This document shows, one piece after another, positions 14,400 through 22,280 of a DNA stretch of 43,459 nt (positions within the stretch are counted from its first letter, which is position 1; every line of letters begins with the position of its first letter). Both the position numbers and the translations under genes were made by a program. The notes below the pieces were generated by a model. It had not been told where the DNA came from. It saw only the letters and a program-made list of their open reading frames with translations, and made no database searches. The DNA is taken from assembly GCA_025355005.1 (NCBI GenBank), contig JANXLV010000133.1, positions 1-43,459 on the forward strand, read 5' to 3'. Origin of the DNA: Myxococcales bacterium. GTDB lineage: Bacteria > Myxococcota_A > Polyangia > Polyangiales > Polyangiaceae.

Positions 14400-16331
14400 T
14401 CACAGGCTCTCTTCGATGCGGCGCCGTACGATGCGCGCCTCCAGGAACTGCGCCAGGATGCGACACGCATCGAAGCTGCCCAGGTGCGACGCCGCGATGA
14501 CCTCGCGCACGGTGCGCTCGCCATCCACAGCATCGAGCACGCGCTTCTCGGCGCGCGTCAGCGTGTCGTTCTTCATCGTGGCAACGACGCCGTCGTCGCG
14601 ATAGAGCACGCTCTCGAAGTCGCCAAGGGACTTCTCGAGCGCCTGCCACTCGTCGACGCGGCGGAAACCTTCCATCACCAGCTGCGCCACGGGAAGCCCC
14701 AGCTTCGTGCGCTCTGCGAGCGGAGGCGGCGACGCAGCGGCGAGCTCGAAGTGGCCATTTTTCCAGCGCAAAAGCTCGTAGATGAGCTCACTGGATTGAC
14801 GGATCAGCGCGTCCTTCAGCTGCTCCTCCGTGATGATCCCTGCCTGCACCAGCGCGTCACCCAGGAGCGGCCGCGGCCCCGCGGGCGTCGGGATTGCGTT
14901 CGCGACGCTCATGATCACGGTGGGTGGGGGCGGGCTCGAGTCCGGAGCGTCTGCGACGTCCTCGTCACCGACCACGCCGCTGCTCGGCTCGCGCGGCATC
15001 TCTACCTTGGCCTTGAAGGCGCTCGCGACGATGCGCGTGTCGTTGTCCAGATCGGCGTCCAGATCGTCCAGCACCAGGTCCTGGGATGCGATCGGCGTCT
15101 GCTCGTTGTCCGCGGCAGCGCCCCTTGCGGGCTCCGTGGAGCTCGGGTGAATGCCGCTCTTTGGACCTGCATCGTTCACGTCAACCTTCGAGTCGCTCTT
15201 GTTTCCAGGCGACGTGATGGCCTCTTCGCCGAGCGTGCTTTTCGCGGCGGGTGTCTCCACCGAGATCGTCTTCGCCGCGAGGATGAGGGGGTCGGCGCTG
15301 GGCGCCGCGGCCTCCTCGGGGGGCTCGCTCTTCTTCTGATCACTGGCGAGCTCGCGCTTGGGCAGCGCCACGCCACGCGCGACCGCGTCCACCTCTTCGG
15401 GCTTCACGAGTCCGGCGGACACGAAGTAACGCCCCAGCCTGAACTCGTCGCCGGCTTCGCGCGACTGCACGAGGTCGACGAGGCCGCCGCGAAAGGTCAC
15501 GGTGATCTCGCTCTTGCCGCGCGTCGCCAGCAGGCGCCCGGTCTGACCTTCCGCTTGCAAGAGCTGCAAGATGGCGGACGCGGAGAGCACCGACAGATTG
15601 CCCGACAAGAGCACGGGGTCGGGGCTGGCGATCGGCGTCGCGGCCCGGATGATGGCGATCGCCGCATCCTTCGTGAGCACGCTCGACATCTTCAGCGCCG
15701 TCTCCGGATCGGAGAGCGCGTCGATCACGGGCGCGAACGTCTCGCGGAGCATGGACGCGAGCGACATCGTGGGTGGGGCCAGCCGAAGCACCGTGGCGTC
15801 TTGGGTGCCATCATCCTCCGGCGGGATCGAGTCGAGGACGATGAGCTCCCCATCGTCGTCGTCGTCGTCGTCCGCAGGCTCGGCGGCTGGCAGGTTTGGC
15901 TCCGAGCCGTCCATCACGTCCGCTGGGTCGACGAGCTTCGGTGTGGTCGGGCGCTCGTTCTTGCGGCGGAGCGCGTTCTCCACCACCGTGAGCAATGCTT
16001 CTGCGTCAAAGGGCTTGCCGATCGCGTCGAGCGACCCTGTCTGCTCCACGAACTGCGCGCGGATGCGGTCCGACTTTGCGCTCATCAAGATGATGGGCAG
16101 CGTCCCGAGCTTCTCTTCCTTCTTCAGCGCGCGCGCGAACTGGAAGCCGTTCATGCGAGGCATGACGAAGTCCACGAGCACGAGGTCCACCTTGGCCTCG
16201 CCGCTCCGGAGGACCTCGAGCGCGTCCTGACCGTCCGTCGCTTCGACGGTGTCGAAGCCGGAGACCTCCAGAATATTCGTGACGACGCGCCGGATGGTGG
16301 GGCTGTCGTCCACGACAAGGATGCGGGTCAT
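14400..16331 (-). CDS. Receiver protein with PATAN (DUF4388) domains
   Basis: A 643-residue response regulator and first gene of the chemosensory operon. Residues 1-125 form an intact receiver: Asp8-Asp9, phospho-acceptor Asp54 in LVLVDFVMPRMNG, Ser84 and Lys106 (IGKPF). A poly-Asp linker near 155-161 follows. Residues about 240-345 match the PATAN/DUF4388 fold (GNLSVLSASAILQLLQAEGQTGRLLATRGKSE, quoted in parts: GNLSVLSASAILQLLQ and GRLLATRGKSEITV). A Pro/Ser/Asp-rich linker leads to a second PATAN-like region at about 495-643. In this phylum such proteins are likely phosphotransfer targets of CheA-type kinases. The gene starts ATG 16331, 83 bases from the divergent amidohydrolase. Confidence 0.85.
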   Translation of the reverse strand: MTRILVVDDSPTIRRVVTNILEVSGFDTVEATDGQDALEVLRSGEAKVDLVLVDFVMPRMNGFQFARALKKEEKLGTLPIILMSAKSDRIRAQFVEQTGSLDAIGKPFDAEALLTVVENALRRKNERPTTPKLVDPADVMDGSEPNLPAAEPADDDDDDDGELIVLDSIPPEDDGTQDATVLRLAPPTMSLASMLRETFAPVIDALSDPETALKMSSVLTKDAAIAIIRAATPIASPDPVLLSGNLSVLSASAILQLLQAEGQTGRLLATRGKSEITVTFRGGLVDLVQSREAGDEFRLGRYFVSAGLVKPEEVDAVARGVALPKRELASDQKKSEPPEEAAAPSADPLILAAKTISVETPAAKSTLGEEAITSPGNKSDSKVDVNDAGPKSGIHPSSTEPARGAAADNEQTPIASQDLVLDDLDADLDNDTRIVASAFKAKVEMPREPSSGVVGDEDVADAPDSSPPPPTVIMSVANAIPTPAGPRPLLGDALVQAGIITEEQLKDALIRQSSELIYELLRWKNGHFELAAASPPPLAERTKLGLPVAQLVMEGFRRVDEWQALEKSLGDFESVLYRDDGVVATMKNDTLTRAEKRVLDAVDGERTVREVIAASHLGSFDACRILAQFLEARIVRRRIEESL

Positions 16332-16385
16332 GTGGCTGAGGCGAGCGTGGTTCGACTTTCACCGAAGGTCAAGGGACAAGAATGC

Positions 16386-16396
16386 TGTAGAGTGCA
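16386..16396. repeat. TGYA-N3-TRCA dyad, copy 6 (intergenic)
   Basis: TGTA-GAG-TGCA, the only copy outside a coding sequence, 29 bases before the amidohydrolase GTG and 6 bases before its ribosome site, in the divergent gap with the receiver gene. Confidence 0.65.
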
Positions 16397-16414
16397 ACAT
16401 CCGGAGGATCTTTC

Positions 16415-17743
16415 GTGGACACGTTGATCGTCGGGGGATTGGTTGTGACCTGTAACGCAGAGGACGCGGTCGTCGCCGCAGACGTGCGCGTACGGGACTC
16501 GCGCATCGTGGAGATTGGCCCGCGCCTGCGGCCGCACGGCCTCACCCGCGTCATCTCGGCGGACGGCGCGGCGGTCATCCCGGGCTTCGTGCAGGCCCAC
16601 GTACACCTCTGTCAGGTCCTCATGCGCGGCATGGCGGACGACCTGCCGCTCCTCTCGTGGCTGAGAGAGCGCATCTGGCCGCTCGAGGCCGCGCACGACG
16701 AAGAGACGCTCACGGCGAGCGCGGAGCTCGGGCTCCTGGAGTCGATGCTGGCGGGGACCACCACGCTGCTCGACATGGGCACCGTGCATGGATACGACGC
16801 GATCTTCGACGCGTGCTCGCGCGCAGGCATCCGTGTGGTGGGTGGCAAGGCGATGATGGACGCCGGCGGGTCCGTCCCGAAGGGTTTGCGCGAGACCACG
16901 AAGGACAGCCTGGCTGCGAGCGACAAGCTGCGCAAGGAATGGCACGGCAACGACCAGGGCCGCCTCCTCTACGCCTACGCGCCGCGCTTCATCCTCTCGT
17001 GCACGGAGAAGCTCGTTCGCGGAGTCGCCGAGCGCTCGAACGAGCACGAAGTGCTCATGCACAGCCACGTGGCCGAGCACCCCGACGAGCGCCAGACGGT
17101 TCGCGAGCTCCTGGGCGACGAGGACGTAGCGATCATGCGCCGCTGGGGATTTCATGGGCCGCGCGCGATCTTCGCCCACGGCGTCCAGCTGACGGACGAC
17201 GAGGCAAGGCTGATCTCGGAGGAGGGCACGCGCATCGTCCATTGCCCGAGCGCCAACCTCAAGCTCGGCTCCGGCATCGCGCGCGTCGCGGAGCTGGACG
17301 CGCTGGGCGTGCAGCTCGCGCTCGGCGCCGATGGCGCGCCCTGCAACAACAACCTGGACCCGTGGATGGAGCTGCGCCACGCGGCGCTCCTCGCGAAGGT
17401 CCGCACCGGCGTGACCTCGCTGCCAGCGAAGCGCGCGTTCCGGCTCGCGACGATCGACGGCGCGCGCGCGCTCGGCCTCGGGGACGTGACCGGCAGTATC
17501 GAGGTCGGCAAGCGCGCGGACATCGTCGTCGTCCGTACGGATGGCGCGCACGTGGAGCCCGGAGGAGACGTGTTCTCGCGGCTCGTCTATGCGTGCACGG
17601 CTCGCGACGTCACCCACGTGCTCGCGGACGGCGCCCAGGTGGTGCGCGACGGAGAGCACACGCTGCTCGACGCAGAACGCGTGGTGTCGCGCGCCCGCAC
17701 CCTAGGCAAGGCGCTCGTTACACGCGCGGGCCTTCGCGCCTGA
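16415..17743 (+). CDS. Amidohydrolase of the S-adenosylhomocysteine/methylthioadenosine deaminase type
   Basis: A 442-residue metal-dependent deaminase of the SsnA/TrzN/MtaD group. Metal ligands His62 and His64 (QAHVHL), His218 (HSHVAEHPDE), His255 (FAHGVQL) and Asp306 (LGADGAPCNNN) are all present, with HCPSANLKLGSGIA at 276-289. The substrate is likely a purine nucleoside such as SAH, MTA or 5'-deoxyadenosine; chlorohydrolase or guanine deaminase activity cannot be excluded. The start is GTG 16415 with a good GGAGGA at 16403-16408. Dyad copy 6 lies just upstream of that site. Together with add downstream in the divergent operon it gives two nucleoside deaminases within 12 kb. Confidence 0.88.
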   Translation: MDTLIVGGLVVTCNAEDAVVAADVRVRDSRIVEIGPRLRPHGLTRVISADGAAVIPGFVQAHVHLCQVLMRGMADDLPLLSWLRERIWPLEAAHDEETLTASAELGLLESMLAGTTTLLDMGTVHGYDAIFDACSRAGIRVVGGKAMMDAGGSVPKGLRETTKDSLAASDKLRKEWHGNDQGRLLYAYAPRFILSCTEKLVRGVAERSNEHEVLMHSHVAEHPDERQTVRELLGDEDVAIMRRWGFHGPRAIFAHGVQLTDDEARLISEEGTRIVHCPSANLKLGSGIARVAELDALGVQLALGADGAPCNNNLDPWMELRHAALLAKVRTGVTSLPAKRAFRLATIDGARALGLGDVTGSIEVGKRADIVVVRTDGAHVEPGGDVFSRLVYACTARDVTHVLADGAQVVRDGEHTLLDAERVVSRARTLGKALVTRAGLRA

Positions 17744-17768
17744 ATATTCGCACCTGAATATTCGCACC
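17741..17768. repeat. Two tandem copies of a 14-bp unit containing GAATATTC
   Basis: The unit TGAATATTCGCACC is repeated exactly at 17741-17754 and 17755-17768. The first unit supplies the TGA stop of the amidohydrolase gene. It fills the whole gap between two convergent genes, and each unit holds the 8-base palindrome GAATATTC, so it could act as a weak bidirectional stop or be a fragment of a dispersed repeat. Confidence 0.85.
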
Positions 17769-17771
17769 TGC

Positions 17772-19811
17772 CTACGAGATCGCGCGGGCTTCCGCTTCTT
17801 CGATCTGGGAGAGCACGACCGCGAGCGCATCCTTCGCGCGCTCGAGCGACGTCTTGTCTGCCTCCCACTTGGCCACGGCCTTGGCCTTCGCGTCGGCCTC
17901 CTGCGCGAGCTTCTTCTGCGTGTCGACGACGGTGCCCTCAAGCTCGCGGATGCGCGCATGGAGCGCGTCCTTGTCGCGCTGGAGATCGTCCTTGGCCCGC
18001 TTCTCCGTCGCGGTCTGCGCCTGGGACTCGGCGATCTCCTTCTCGAAGCGGGCCGTGGCCTCGTCGAGCGTGTTCTTGGTGTCGTCCTTGGCCTTCGTGG
18101 TCTCGGCGAGCTTGTCGCGCGTGTCTGCGAGCGACTTCTCCGTCTCTTCGAGCTTCGTCTTCGTCTCGTCGATCGTGCCCTGCAGCGACGAACGCGTGGA
18201 CGCGAGCTCCTGGGTGAGCTCCTCGATGGTCCTGCTCTTCTGGGCGATGTCGCCCTCGAGGGCGGAGCGCTTCTCGGTGAAGTCCTTCTCGGCGGCATCG
18301 CGCGCGTCCTCGAACGTCTTCTTCTGCTCGGCGACCGCCGTCTCGCGCTCCTCGGTGAGCTTCGCGGTGGCGTCAGCGAGCGCCTTCTCCGATGCTGCCT
18401 TGGCCCCCGCGGTGGCGGTCTCGTGCTTCTCTTCGAGCGCCTTCGTCGCCGCGGCATGCGCAGTCTCTTTGGCCTCGAGCGTCGACTTGGCCGCTGCCTC
18501 TTCCTCAGCGCGCTTCTTCTCCGCCTCGTCGATCGCGCTCTTGTGCTCGTCGCGCTCCTTCGTGGACTGCGCCTCGTGCTCGGCGCGCAGCGTGGCGAGG
18601 GCCTGCTCGTGCGTCTTGCCAGCGGCCTCGATCTCCTTGCGCTTCGCCTCGACATCTTCCTGCGAGCGCTCGAACCTGCGCTTCATGTCGTCGGCGAGCT
18701 TCTTCGCCTGCTCCTTGTCGGCGGCAAGCTCGTCGACCTTCTCCTTCGCATCGGCGAGGGCGCGCTCCGCCGCGAGGAGCTTGTCCTCCATGTTGGACGC
18801 GCTGCGTTCCAGCTCCAAGAGCTTGTCGCGTCCCTCGACGATCTCGCGATCCTTCTTGGCGACGCCCTCCTTGAAGGTGAGGATCTCCTTGTCCTTCTTG
18901 TTCAGCGCCTCGCGCAGATCGAGGAAGTCGCGGCTGGACACGCCACCGGCGGCCGGCTTCTTCGCGAGCTGGGCACGGAGCTCCTCCACCTCCTTCGTTG
19001 CGATGGCGGTCTCCTCTGTCGCAGTGGCGAGCTGATCGCGGGCGCGCGCGAGATCGCCCTCTAGCGCGTCGATGCGGCCATCATCCACGGGCGCCGAGAA
19101 GACATGCACGGGCGGAGCGGCAGCAGCGGGGTGTACGGAGGCCGGCCGCACGGAAGCAGGGCGCATGGGCGGAAGGTCCACGAGCTGCGTGACCTCCTGG
19201 CGGGCCGGGGGGCTCGGTGCCGCCGAGCGACGCTCCAGTCCCGAGAGCATGTCGTCGGGCGAGATGTCGATGGGCGGCGCGGGTGCAGTCATCTGAGGCG
19301 CGGCCGACGGTGGCGCGGACCTATTGCGCGGCGGCAGCGACGACGCACGGCGCTCGGCTTCGTCCTCGATCACGATCTCGTCCTCGATCACGATGCCGGA
19401 TGAGTCCGGGTTCTCCTCCGCGCCGCCCGTGCCCCCGTCGATGCCGATGTACCCGGCGATCCGCTTCCGCAGCTCCGCGAACGGGATCGGCTTGTGAAGG
19501 TACTCCTCGGCGCGGGTCCGCAGCTTCTTGTGCTGCTCGAACGTCTCCTCGGACGACTCCGTGGACATGATGATGAGCGGGATGTCCTTGAGCAGCGGAT
19601 CCTTCTTCACCTTGTTGCATACGGAGAAGCCGTTCATGCGCGGCAGCTCGATGCTGAGGAGGATCAGATCCGGTTTGTTCGTCGAGGCTTGCTGCAGCCC
19701 CGCGTTTCCATCGTCGACCACGTCCACGATGCAATCGAGCTTGCCGAGCTCGCTGCGGAGCTCGGAGGCGAACGCCGCATCACTTTCGAAGACCAGGACT
19801 TTGTGCGCCAT
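17772..19811 (-). CDS. Pseudo-receiver plus long coiled coil, FrzS/AglZ-like
   Basis: A 679-residue protein. Residues 1-120 fold as a response-regulator receiver by pattern (PRMNGF, then EEYLHKPIPF with Lys107), but the phospho-acceptor position is Ser53 (LILLSIELPRMNG) and the acidic pair is reduced to Glu9-Ser10, so it should not be phosphorylated in the usual way. Residues 130-270 are a disordered Pro/Ala/Ser linker. Residues about 270-675 are nearly continuous coiled coil. This architecture, including a degenerate receiver, is that of the Myxococcus motility proteins FrzS and AglZ, which travel with the polarity GTPase MglA. Motility function is inferred, and a name cannot be chosen between the two. 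It converges on the amidohydrolase gene. Confidence 0.8.
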   Translation of the reverse strand: MAHKVLVFESDAAFASELRSELGKLDCIVDVVDDGNAGLQQASTNKPDLILLSIELPRMNGFSVCNKVKKDPLLKDIPLIIMSTESSEETFEQHKKLRTRAEEYLHKPIPFAELRKRIAGYIGIDGGTGGAEENPDSSGIVIEDEIVIEDEAERRASSLPPRNRSAPPSAAPQMTAPAPPIDISPDDMLSGLERRSAAPSPPARQEVTQLVDLPPMRPASVRPASVHPAAAAPPVHVFSAPVDDGRIDALEGDLARARDQLATATEETAIATKEVEELRAQLAKKPAAGGVSSRDFLDLREALNKKDKEILTFKEGVAKKDREIVEGRDKLLELERSASNMEDKLLAAERALADAKEKVDELAADKEQAKKLADDMKRRFERSQEDVEAKRKEIEAAGKTHEQALATLRAEHEAQSTKERDEHKSAIDEAEKKRAEEEAAAKSTLEAKETAHAAATKALEEKHETATAGAKAASEKALADATAKLTEERETAVAEQKKTFEDARDAAEKDFTEKRSALEGDIAQKSRTIEELTQELASTRSSLQGTIDETKTKLEETEKSLADTRDKLAETTKAKDDTKNTLDEATARFEKEIAESQAQTATEKRAKDDLQRDKDALHARIRELEGTVVDTQKKLAQEADAKAKAVAKWEADKTSLERAKDALAVVLSQIEEAEARAIS

Positions 19812-19872
19812 CTTTGATGGACGACGATATCCTTGTCTTGTCCCGGTCGTGAAGATGGATTGACGTGGGACT

Positions 19873-19878
19873 ATTATA
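19873..19878 (-). promoter_or_regulatory. Possible -10 element for the FrzS/AglZ-like gene
   Basis: On the minus strand this is a perfect TATAAT (plus strand ATTATA) 62 bases upstream of the ATG, in the short gap after hisIE. No good TTGACA-like -35 is seen 17 bases upstream. In DNA this G+C-rich the exact match stands out, but it is a single hexamer. Confidence 0.35.
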
Positions 19879-19887
19879 GAAGTGCGT

Positions 19888-20544
19888 TCACGCTGGGTGG
19901 CCGCGGGAGGCCTTCTCGGCGTGGCCGCTCTTGCCTGTACGGGCTTCCAGCACTGCGAGCACGTCGCGGAAGGAGACCCCGCGCGAACGAAGCGCCAGGA
20001 GAACGTGGAAGACCACGTCGGCCGCCTCGCTCACAACACGCTCATCCGTTTCGTCCGCGATGGCGCGGGCCAGCTCGTCCGCTTCCTCGCGCACCTTGTC
20101 GCCGATCTTCGCGGCACCGAGATCGTACAGGCTCTTCGTGTAGCTCTCCCCCGCGGTCGCCGCCTTGCGCGCGTCGAGCACCGCCTCGAGACGAGCGAGC
20201 GTGGTCTGCGCGTCGGCGCCCTCCTGCAGAGCATCGCCGTCGACCACGCGGAAGAAACAGCTCTGCGCGCCGGTGTGGCAGCTCGGACCCACGGGCTCAC
20301 CCTCGTAGATCAACGCGTCTGCATCGCAGTCCGCGACCACGCGCGACACGCGGATCTCGTTGCCCGACGTCTTGCCCTTCACCCAGATCTCGCTGCGTGA
20401 GCGCGACCAGAAGGTGGCGAGCCCCGTCTCCTCCGTAAGCCGCAGCGCCTCCGCGTTGGCGTACGCGAGCATGCGAATCTCACCAGTAAGTCGATCCTGC
20501 ACGACGACAGGCAATAGACCTCGCGAGTCCCATCCGAGCGACAT
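19888..20544 (-). CDS. hisIE: Bifunctional phosphoribosyl-AMP cyclohydrolase / phosphoribosyl-ATP diphosphatase
   Basis: A 218-residue histidine-biosynthesis enzyme for steps two and three of the pathway. The N-terminal HisI part has FWSRSRSEIWVKGKTSGN, the metal-binding DCDADALI and the zinc Cys motif GPSCHTGAQSCFF. The C-terminal HisE part has SYTKSLYDLGAAKIGDKVR and EEADELARAI with the acidic residues that bind magnesium, then EAADVVFHVLLALRSRG. ATG 20544 is preferred over GTG 20550. No other his gene is nearby, so the pathway genes are scattered. It is divergent from the DHH-like gene with only 38 bases between. Confidence 0.92.
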   Translation of the reverse strand: MSLGWDSRGLLPVVVQDRLTGEIRMLAYANAEALRLTEETGLATFWSRSRSEIWVKGKTSGNEIRVSRVVADCDADALIYEGEPVGPSCHTGAQSCFFRVVDGDALQEGADAQTTLARLEAVLDARKAATAGESYTKSLYDLGAAKIGDKVREEADELARAIADETDERVVSEAADVVFHVLLALRSRGVSFRDVLAVLEARTGKSGHAEKASRGHPA

Positions 20545-20582
20545 GGGCACTGTCTTAGTGGAAACAGCGTATAGAAGGAGGT

Positions 20583-21524
20583 GTGATCCGCGCAGAGCTT
20601 TGCTTCGCGACCCCGCGCAAGCTTCCGAAGACCAACGACGTGAGGGGACGTGTGGTGGTTCTCGACGTGGCGTTCGCGTCGGAGGCGTCGGGCGGTGGCT
20701 ACGACAAGATCACCCTGCCCTTCATCAAGGGCCTGGGCTCGCGCCTCGCGGCCTGGGTCGATCATCACGATCACGACAAGCACGCGGACTACGCGAGCGA
20801 TCCGCGCTTCGTCCTCTGCACGAAGGCAGAGCACGGCGCCTGCCCGGAGATGGTCACGAAGGAGGTCGTCGCACGTGCGGGCGCGGTCGACACGATCGTC
20901 TGCCACACGGATTTCGATGGCCTTGCGAGCGCCGCCAAGTGGATGCGCGAAGGCGAGGAGCCATACCCGGGCTGCGACGACGACGCGCGCGCGATCGACA
21001 CACGCATCGGTACGCCGGGGCCCATCGGCATTCGCATCGACCGCGCCATCCGTGCGCGCACGCGCGATCATGCGCTTTTCGGGCTCATCGTGCGACACCT
21101 CGCGACGGGCCTCTCCGACAAGGGCCTGTGGGAGCAGATCGATCTCGCCGCCTCGGAGCTTGCCTCACAAGAGGTCCAGACGCGCGAGATCGCGACGCGC
21201 TATCGCGTGGTCTCGGTGACGCCGAACGCGAGCCTCGGAGGCACGCCGAAGACCCTCGCGTTCGTGGATGCCACCGGCTCGCACGGACGCTACGACAAGA
21301 CCGCCCTCTTGCTCGACGGTCAGAAGCGCGCATCGATCGCGGTCGTCGTCGACAAGGACACGCTCACGCTCGCCGCACCGTTCGACAGTGGCATGAGCTT
21401 CCTGCGACTGCTCGGCCTCTCCGGCGGCATGCCCACCCTGGTCTCCGTTCAGCGAACGCGCCTGCCCGAGACGCTCACCATGCTCGGTGTTTCGAGCGCC
21501 GACGCGGCCGCCATCGGTACCTGA
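20583..21524 (+). CDS. DHH-superfamily-like phosphoesterase
   Basis: A 313-residue protein with the arrangement of DHH phosphoesterases: a first acidic strand VVVLDVAFASE, the DHH triad at 60-62 in AAWVDHHDHDKH, and Asp110/Asp112 in CHTDFDGLASAAKWM, followed by DDDARAIDTR. Likely manganese-dependent hydrolysis of a phosphodiester or nucleotide; the DHHA1 substrate domain is not clear and the substrate is unknown. The start is placed at GTG 20583, the only start in frame after the strong AAGGAGG at 20575-20581, but the spacing is abnormally short; a GTG near 20640 would remove 19 residues. The leader resembles the whole complement of the 16S rRNA tail. Confidence 0.65.
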   Translation: MIRAELCFATPRKLPKTNDVRGRVVVLDVAFASEASGGGYDKITLPFIKGLGSRLAAWVDHHDHDKHADYASDPRFVLCTKAEHGACPEMVTKEVVARAGAVDTIVCHTDFDGLASAAKWMREGEEPYPGCDDDARAIDTRIGTPGPIGIRIDRAIRARTRDHALFGLIVRHLATGLSDKGLWEQIDLAASELASQEVQTREIATRYRVVSVTPNASLGGTPKTLAFVDATGSHGRYDKTALLLDGQKRASIAVVVDKDTLTLAAPFDSGMSFLRLLGLSGGMPTLVSVQRTRLPETLTMLGVSSADAAAIGT

Positions 21525-21684
21525 GTTTCGCCTGGTGGAGCGACGAATCAGGGGCCGGCGCGTACACCCGCGCCTGGATCACGGCGTCTCCCGCAGGAGA
21601 CACTGTCCGCGATGGGCGAGCGCACGAATTCCCGGAGGATATCGAGGATCCGTCCGTGGCAAGGTTCTCGCAGGATAGTGACGA

Positions 21685-22167
21685 ATGCCGCGCTTCAGCG
21701 ACGAGGATGCCCGCACCACCGAGTGGGCCAAGCAGGACGGGGTCCAGATCGACACCCCGCTCGGCGGCGTCGAGCTCGAGGCCCTTCGCGCGCATGATAG
21801 CAGCAACGCAGCGTGGGATACGCAGACCTTCGCCGTCCGCATGCAGGTGGAGCCAGAGGGTCCAAGCCGCGCCGTGGCGATGGGCGTCGCAGCTTTGCTC
21901 TCGTTCGTGATCGGGCTCGGGACGTTCCTCTTCGTGATGAAGGTCCAGGCACACGCGGCGGCCACCCAGGCGCCCCCTCCAGCGGCAACGTCCCTCGGGG
22001 CCGCGCCGCTCGTCGACGAAGGCATTCCGATTCCCCCGCCAGACCCCTGGGTCGCGGATGTCGTGGCGCCGGCAGCGGCTTCCCCCATCGTTCCCTCTAC
22101 CTCGGGCCTCAAGGCGCCGCATGCCGCCCCCGCACCCACCGTTCGGAAGGGCAAAAAGGCGCACTGA
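21685..22167 (+). CDS. Single-pass membrane protein, unknown function
   Basis: A 160-residue protein that I do not recognise. The first 60 residues are polar and acidic and would be cytoplasmic, one hydrophobic helix runs about 63-87 (VAMGVAALLSFVIGLGTFLF), and the remaining 70 residues are Ala/Pro-rich with a basic end (RKGKKAH). The type resembles small periplasm-facing anchors. Third-position G/C preference supports coding. The 160 bases upstream hold a short stem GTCTCC/GGAGAC at 21587-21602 and no gene. Confidence 0.65.
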   Translation: MPRFSDEDARTTEWAKQDGVQIDTPLGGVELEALRAHDSSNAAWDTQTFAVRMQVEPEGPSRAVAMGVAALLSFVIGLGTFLFVMKVQAHAAATQAPPPAATSLGAAPLVDEGIPIPPPDPWVADVVAPAAASPIVPSTSGLKAPHAAPAPTVRKGKKAH

Positions 22168-22280
22168 ACACGGCTTGCTCCTCCCGACGACACTGAGCCG
22201 GTGCCCAGATTGACCCTGCGTTCCGCGGCGTGCTACTCGCTCGCTCTCGACGTGAGTCTTTGCAGGGCGGGGTGCTTGTG

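Noticed and set aside
15856..15880. GAC/GTC triplet run (poly-Asp) as a candidate microsatellite
   Set aside because: It encodes a short acidic linker of about seven Asp in the receiver-PATAN protein and is too short and ordinary to suggest slippage function.
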